Assembly (NCBI GenBank): GCA_903939665.1
Contig: CAJAHZ010000080.1
Location: 1-10,256 of the forward strand
DNA: 10,256 bases
Direction of reading: 5' to 3'
Source of the DNA: an uncultured Pseudomonadota bacterium
Lineage (GTDB): Bacteria > Pseudomonadota > Gammaproteobacteria > Burkholderiales > Rhodocyclaceae
The position numbers and the translations under genes are program-made. Under the pieces are notes generated by a model. The model ran no database searches, had not been told where the DNA came from, and saw only the letters and a list, made by a program, of their open reading frames with translations. Shown piece after piece: positions 7,178 through 10,256 of this stretch; within the stretch, counting starts at the first letter, position 1, and the number at the start of each line of letters is the position of its first letter.

Positions 7178-8166
7178 CAGCGCCTCGCCCGTGTGTCGCG
7201 CGTCAGCAGGTAGAGAAAAACCGGGACGCCGATCAGCGCGGTGAGCACGCCGACCGGCAGTTGTTGCGGGGCGACGATGGTGCGCGCCAGCGTGTCGGCG
7301 ATCACCAGCAGGCTGCCGCCGGCAAGCACCGACGCGGGCAGCAACAGCCGCTGGTCGTTGCCGGTGGCGAGGCGCACCAGATGCGGAACGATCAGGCCGA
7401 TAAAGCCAATCGAACCAGCGTGCGTGACTGCGGCGGCGGTGGCCAGTGAGGCGACGATATAGACGCCGCGGCGCAGGCGACTGACCGCAACGCCGAGCGT
7501 TTGCGCCGTATCGGCACCGCGCGCCAGCAGATTGAGTTCGCGCGCGAAAGGCAGGGAAACAAGCAGCGCAAGCGCAAGGATGCCGAGCGCGAGGCGCGGA
7601 TCGCTGGTTTGCGAGAGATCGCCCATCAGCCAGAAAAGCATGCCGCGCAACTTGTGCTCGGGGGCGATGGAAAGCATCAGCGCGACGACCGCGCCACAAC
7701 CGGCAGCGACGATGACACCGGTGAGCAGCAGGCGCGTCTGCGTCCAGCTGCCGTCGCCGTGCGCCAGGCCAAAGACGAGCAGCATGGTGCCGAGCGCGCC
7801 GAGAAAGGCGAAACCGTTGACGCCTGCGACGGATAGGCCGAAAAGTATGGCCAGCATGGCGCCAACGCCGGCCCCGCCGGATATGCCAAGAACGTAGGGG
7901 TCGGCCAGCGGGTTGCGCAGCAGTATCTGCAACAGCGCTCCGGCGAGCGCCAGCAGCCCGCCGCAGGCAAAGCCGGCCAGCGCACGCGGCAGGCGCAGCT
8001 TGCGCACCACATCGCCGGCGACGCCGCCGCCCTCGTTGAACAGCGACGAGAAAACCTCGGTCGCGCTGACCGCAATGCTGCCCACCATCAGCGCCAGCAC
8101 AACGCTCAGCAGCGCTAGCCCGATGAGGGTGGCGAGGATGAGCAGGGCGCGGCGGCGAGTGGGCAT
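7177..8166 (-). CDS. btuC: Cobalamin-type ABC transporter permease (FecCD family)
   Basis: This 329-residue polytopic membrane protein contains the FecCD/BtuC signature LRLPRALAGFACGGLLALAG followed by LLRNPLADPYVLGISGGAG (roughly residues 57-100). A late GFIGLIVPHLVRL stretch is the coupling region that contacts the ATPase, and the protein ends LPVGVLTALIGVPVFLYLL. The length and about ten hydrophobic segments match BtuC-type permeases, which work as dimers in the inner membrane. The ATG at 8166 lies 9 bp after the btuB stop. The sequence before it (ACACGCCCC) has no Shine-Dalgarno match, so translation probably depends on ribosomes finishing btuB. The stop overlaps the btuD start. The usual periplasmic binding protein (BtuF) is not encoded in this window. 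The substrate is assigned from context. Confidence 0.92.
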   Translation of the reverse strand: MPTRRRALLILATLIGLALLSVVLALMVGSIAVSATEVFSSLFNEGGGVAGDVVRKLRLPRALAGFACGGLLALAGALLQILLRNPLADPYVLGISGGAGVGAMLAILFGLSVAGVNGFAFLGALGTMLLVFGLAHGDGSWTQTRLLLTGVIVAAGCGAVVALMLSIAPEHKLRGMLFWLMGDLSQTSDPRLALGILALALLVSLPFARELNLLARGADTAQTLGVAVSRLRRGVYIVASLATAAAVTHAGSIGFIGLIVPHLVRLATGNDQRLLLPASVLAGGSLLVIADTLARTIVAPQQLPVGVLTALIGVPVFLYLLTRDTRARR

Positions 8167-8175
8167 GGGGGCGTG

Positions 8176-10071
8176 TTACTTGGGTGTGTAGCGCAAGCCA
8201 ACGAACAGGGTTCGTCCCGCAGTTGCGTAGTCCTGTCTCAGTTCATACTCCCGATCAAAGATGTTTCCTGCCTTGGCAAACAGCGTTAAGTCATGATCCA
8301 GGCGATAGTCTGCCCGTAGCGAAACCGTCGCATAGCCACCCAGTTTCTGCGTATTGGCCGCATCGTTGTAGCGCGACCCGGAAGCCAGCATATCCGCCCC
8401 CCAAGTGAGTTGTCCAAGCCGGTGGTCAAAACCTACCGCGCCGTGGTGTTTGGATCGGAGGATCAGTTGCCTGCCGGTCGTATCGTCCGTATGGTTTTGC
8501 AGATCGGCACTGGCGCGCAGCGTGATGCTGCCCATGATGTGGCGGCCAGTCAGCGTTGCCCCCTCAAGGCGCGCCTTGCTGACGTTGTTCGGGTGCCAGG
8601 AGAAGTTGAACGGGTCAGACGGATCATCTGGGCGCCACTGGATCAGGTTGTCGATATTGTTGCGATAAAGGGTAATAGAAGCATTCGTTAAGGCCGTTTC
8701 GTAGTTGAGTCCGATTTCCTTGTTGCGGGAAGATTCCGGCTTCAGATTCGGATTGCCGCCACCAAACAGCGGACTGTCCGGGAAGTACAGGTCGTTGAAG
8801 CTGGGTGCCTTAAAGCCGGTTGCCAACGATGCGCGTCCGCGCCATTGGTCGTTGATCTGGTAGCCGTAAGCGGCGCCGCCTGTTGTTTTGTTGCCAAACT
8901 GGGAGTTTCTGTCACTGCGCGAATTGAGCTGCAACCGGTGGTTGCCAAGGCTCCCCGTCCAGCCGCCGAGCAGCGAGTGGATGGTGCGTTCCGTTGCAGT
9001 GTAAGTGTCTGATGTATCGATGGTTTGACGGAGCGATTCGGCGGCCAGCAGCAATGAGCCAAGAGGTAGTTTGATGTCATTCTGCCAAACAGCCTGATCC
9101 TGATGGGTCTTGAAATCAGAGTGTGCTGTGGGACTCCAGTTGTCGGTACTGTCGTCGGTCGATCGCCCAACGCGCAGCAAACTTGTCCAGTTTGAAGTGA
9201 TGCGGTTTTTTGAATAGGCCGCGTAACTTTCGATGGTGGTTTTTGACCGGAAGTCAAAATCGGTTCGGGGGTTGAAGAATGCGTCGTAATAAGCGCCGTC
9301 ATAATGATTGCTGCTACGGCTGTGGAATGCCTGCACGCCGACTTCGTGCCCGGAGGCGATATCGACGGAGATTTGTGCAGAAACGTTCAGGTTGTCGTAG
9401 CCATCTTTGTCTTTGTTGTACTGCCCGTTGGTGCGGTTGCTGATCGAGTTAAATCCATTGCTGTCGACCGTTCCGACGCGGAGGCTGTAGTGGAGGGCTT
9501 TGGCTTGCCCGCTAACGCCTGCGTTGGCTTCCTTGGTTCCGTAGCTGCCTGTCGCGAATTCAGCGCTTATTTTTGCATCGCCTTCACCGCGGCGGGTGAA
9601 CACCTGAATCACGCCGCCGATGGCATCCGAACCGTAAAGCGACGAAGCGGAGCCCCTGAGGATTTCGATGCGCTCAATTTGCGAAAGGGGAATCGCGGAG
9701 ACGCTCGGCTCGCCAAGCGTCGCCGAACCAACGCGCATACCGTCGACGAGCAGCAAGGTATGTCCTGCGTTGGCGCCACGAATATAGATGCTCGAGGAAG
9801 AGCCCGGGCTACCGAGGGAGGAGAACTCGATGCCGCCTTCCTGAGACAGCAGTTCGCCGAGCGTCTGAAGTGAGCGTGCTCTTTCGATATCTTCCCGGGT
9901 CAGGACCGAAACATCGCTTAGCAGTTCGTTGGCTCTTGTCGGCTGGCGGGTCGCGGTGACAACGACTTGCGCAAGTTCCGCATCGGCGGCGAAAGGCGTG
10001 TTCGAGAACAGTGCGGTGATTAAGGTTGTGACGATTGCCGCAGCAGGCGCGCGGTTTTTGTTTGAATGCAT
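8176..10071 (-). CDS. btuB: TonB-dependent outer-membrane cobalamin receptor (BtuB-like)
   Basis: This 631-residue protein is close to E. coli BtuB in length (614). It has an export signal (hydrophobic AAIVTTLITALF, likely cleavage after PFA), then a TonB box AQVVVTA (34-40). The plug domain follows to about residue 165, with IYIRGANAGHTLLLVDG, IERIEILRGSASSLYG and DAIGGVIQVFTR, all standard for TonB-dependent receptors. The rest is a 22-strand-type barrel with alternating polar/aromatic strands, and a late GNIFDREYE motif. The last residues are GLRYTPK, so there is no terminal Phe. The start at 10071 has AGGGAGAG seven bases upstream and leads directly into the signal peptide. An in-frame GTG at 10221 would add 50 residues before the signal and is rejected. 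The cobalamin riboswitch upstream and the downstream B12 genes set the likely substrate; corrinoids other than cobalamin are possible. Confidence 0.93.
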   Translation of the reverse strand: MHSNKNRAPAAAIVTTLITALFSNTPFAADAELAQVVVTATRQPTRANELLSDVSVLTREDIERARSLQTLGELLSQEGGIEFSSLGSPGSSSSIYIRGANAGHTLLLVDGMRVGSATLGEPSVSAIPLSQIERIEILRGSASSLYGSDAIGGVIQVFTRRGEGDAKISAEFATGSYGTKEANAGVSGQAKALHYSLRVGTVDSNGFNSISNRTNGQYNKDKDGYDNLNVSAQISVDIASGHEVGVQAFHSRSSNHYDGAYYDAFFNPRTDFDFRSKTTIESYAAYSKNRITSNWTSLLRVGRSTDDSTDNWSPTAHSDFKTHQDQAVWQNDIKLPLGSLLLAAESLRQTIDTSDTYTATERTIHSLLGGWTGSLGNHRLQLNSRSDRNSQFGNKTTGGAAYGYQINDQWRGRASLATGFKAPSFNDLYFPDSPLFGGGNPNLKPESSRNKEIGLNYETALTNASITLYRNNIDNLIQWRPDDPSDPFNFSWHPNNVSKARLEGATLTGRHIMGSITLRASADLQNHTDDTTGRQLILRSKHHGAVGFDHRLGQLTWGADMLASGSRYNDAANTQKLGGYATVSLRADYRLDHDLTLFAKAGNIFDREYELRQDYATAGRTLFVGLRYTPK

Positions 10072-10202
10072 GGAACTCTCCCTGTTGCCGACAAGCGTCC
10101 CCGCAAGTCGACGAGCTGGTAAATGGAACTGCTCTGGGGAGAATCCGAACGGGACGAGCGCGAGTGCTTGAAGGTGACCGCAAGCTGCGCCGTGCAGTCC
10201 AT
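10020..10202 (-). CDS. Possible 60-codon upstream ORF in the btuB leader
   Basis: An ATG at 10202 is preceded, six bases away, by GGGGAA (10209-10214), an excellent Shine-Dalgarno position. The frame runs 60 codons (starting MDCTAQLAVTF), is out of frame with btuB, and stops 50 bases inside the btuB coding region. The product has no recognisable domain and is rich in Ser and Arg, so it is unlikely to be a functional protein. Translation of the ORF could be regulatory. The purine-rich site is also the loop of the putative riboswitch P13 hairpin, so the match may be structural coincidence. Confidence 0.25.
   Translation of the reverse strand: MDCTAQLAVTFKHSRSSRSDSPQSSSIYQLVDLRGRLSATGRVPCIQTKTARLLRQSSQP
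10076..10083 (-). promoter_or_regulatory. Ribosome binding site of btuB
   Basis: AGGGAGAG on the minus strand, four bases (TTCC) before the ATG at 10071, with the AGGGAG core about six bases from it. It is the only good Shine-Dalgarno match near the signal-peptide start and fixes that start over the long in-frame extension. It lies about 120 bases past the riboswitch hairpin, so the P13 structure does not sequester it directly. Confidence 0.75.
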
Positions 10203-10204
10203 GA

Positions 10205-10256
10205 CCGCTTCCCCGCGGCACTTCCGCTAATGTGTGCGAAGGCCGGTATCCGGGCT
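10205..10256 (-). promoter_or_regulatory. 3' end of a cobalamin riboswitch, truncated by the window edge
   Basis: The minus strand at 10241-10256 reads AGCCCGGATACCGGCC, a near-perfect B12 box (consensus AGYCMGgAgaCCkGCC), the conserved 3' element of cobalamin riboswitches. Downstream, a short hairpin has CCGC (10215-10218) pairing with GCGG (10205-10208) around the loop GGGGAA. In this RNA class a G-rich L13 loop just past the B12 box pairs with the C-rich L5 loop of the core to form the ligand-dependent kissing interaction, which this hairpin fits. The core with L5 would lie beyond the right edge, so the riboswitch cannot be verified whole. It points towards btuB and presumably represses the whole operon when adenosyl- or other cobalamin is abundant. 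Confidence 0.85.

Noticed and set aside
7178..7699. Upstream extension of the btuD frame
   Set aside because: It lies within the permease gene in another frame, has Arg/Ala/His-biased composition, and the ABC ATPase homology starts at the ATG at 7177.
10120..10170. Second riboswitch-like fragment on the plus strand (GGGGAGAATCCG)
   Set aside because: It resembles part of the cobalamin core only over a few bases; the required CTGCCCCCGC segment and a B12 box downstream are missing on that strand.
10072..10221. In-frame 50-codon extension of btuB from a GTG
   Set aside because: It would place 50 residues before a normal signal peptide, it covers the P13 region of the riboswitch, and the ATG at 10071 has its own good Shine-Dalgarno.

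Overview
The window looks like a chromosomal segment of a GC-rich betaproteobacterium, most likely of the Rhodocyclales type. I infer this from the general character of the proteins and their GC-rich codon usage; no taxonomic marker is present. No mobile element, CRISPR array, rRNA or tRNA was seen.

Right part (about 3.8-10.26 kb, all on the minus strand, so transcribed from the right edge leftwards): a compact cobalamin (vitamin B12) acquisition and late-assembly operon. At the right edge lies the 3' end of a cobalamin riboswitch: a B12 box and a short hairpin whose GGGG-containing loop fits the L13 kissing loop. The genes follow in this order: btuB-like TonB-dependent outer-membrane receptor, btuC-like (FecCD family) permease, btuD-like ATPase, cobO corrinoid adenosyltransferase, cobB/cbiA cobyrinate a,c-diamide synthase, and bluB 5,6-dimethylbenzimidazole synthase. 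Spacings are 9 to 12 bp, or 1-nt stop/start overlaps (TGATG at btuC/btuD, TAATG at cobO/cobB), which indicates one translationally coupled transcript. The operon imports corrinoids across both membranes, adenosylates them, amidates the corrin ring and makes the lower-ligand base. The periplasmic binding protein (btuF) and the early corrin-ring genes are not in the window.

Middle (1.5-3.6 kb): an exported single-domain rhodanese on the plus strand, convergent with a large, divergent CorA-like membrane protein on the minus strand. The CorA-like protein has a C-terminal two-helix GMN module.

Left part (0-1.3 kb): a 68-residue lipoprotein and, downstream on the same strand, a membrane-anchored J-domain-like protein that lacks the HPD signature and ends in a long charged coiled coil. 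The first 300 bases hold no convincing complete gene, only a possible C-terminal fragment at the left edge.

The most interesting points are the riboswitch leader, where the predicted kissing loop is also an ideally placed Shine-Dalgarno sequence for a 60-codon upstream ORF overlapping btuB; the HPD-less J protein; and the atypical CorA-like protein. I see no clearly unprecedented multigene system.
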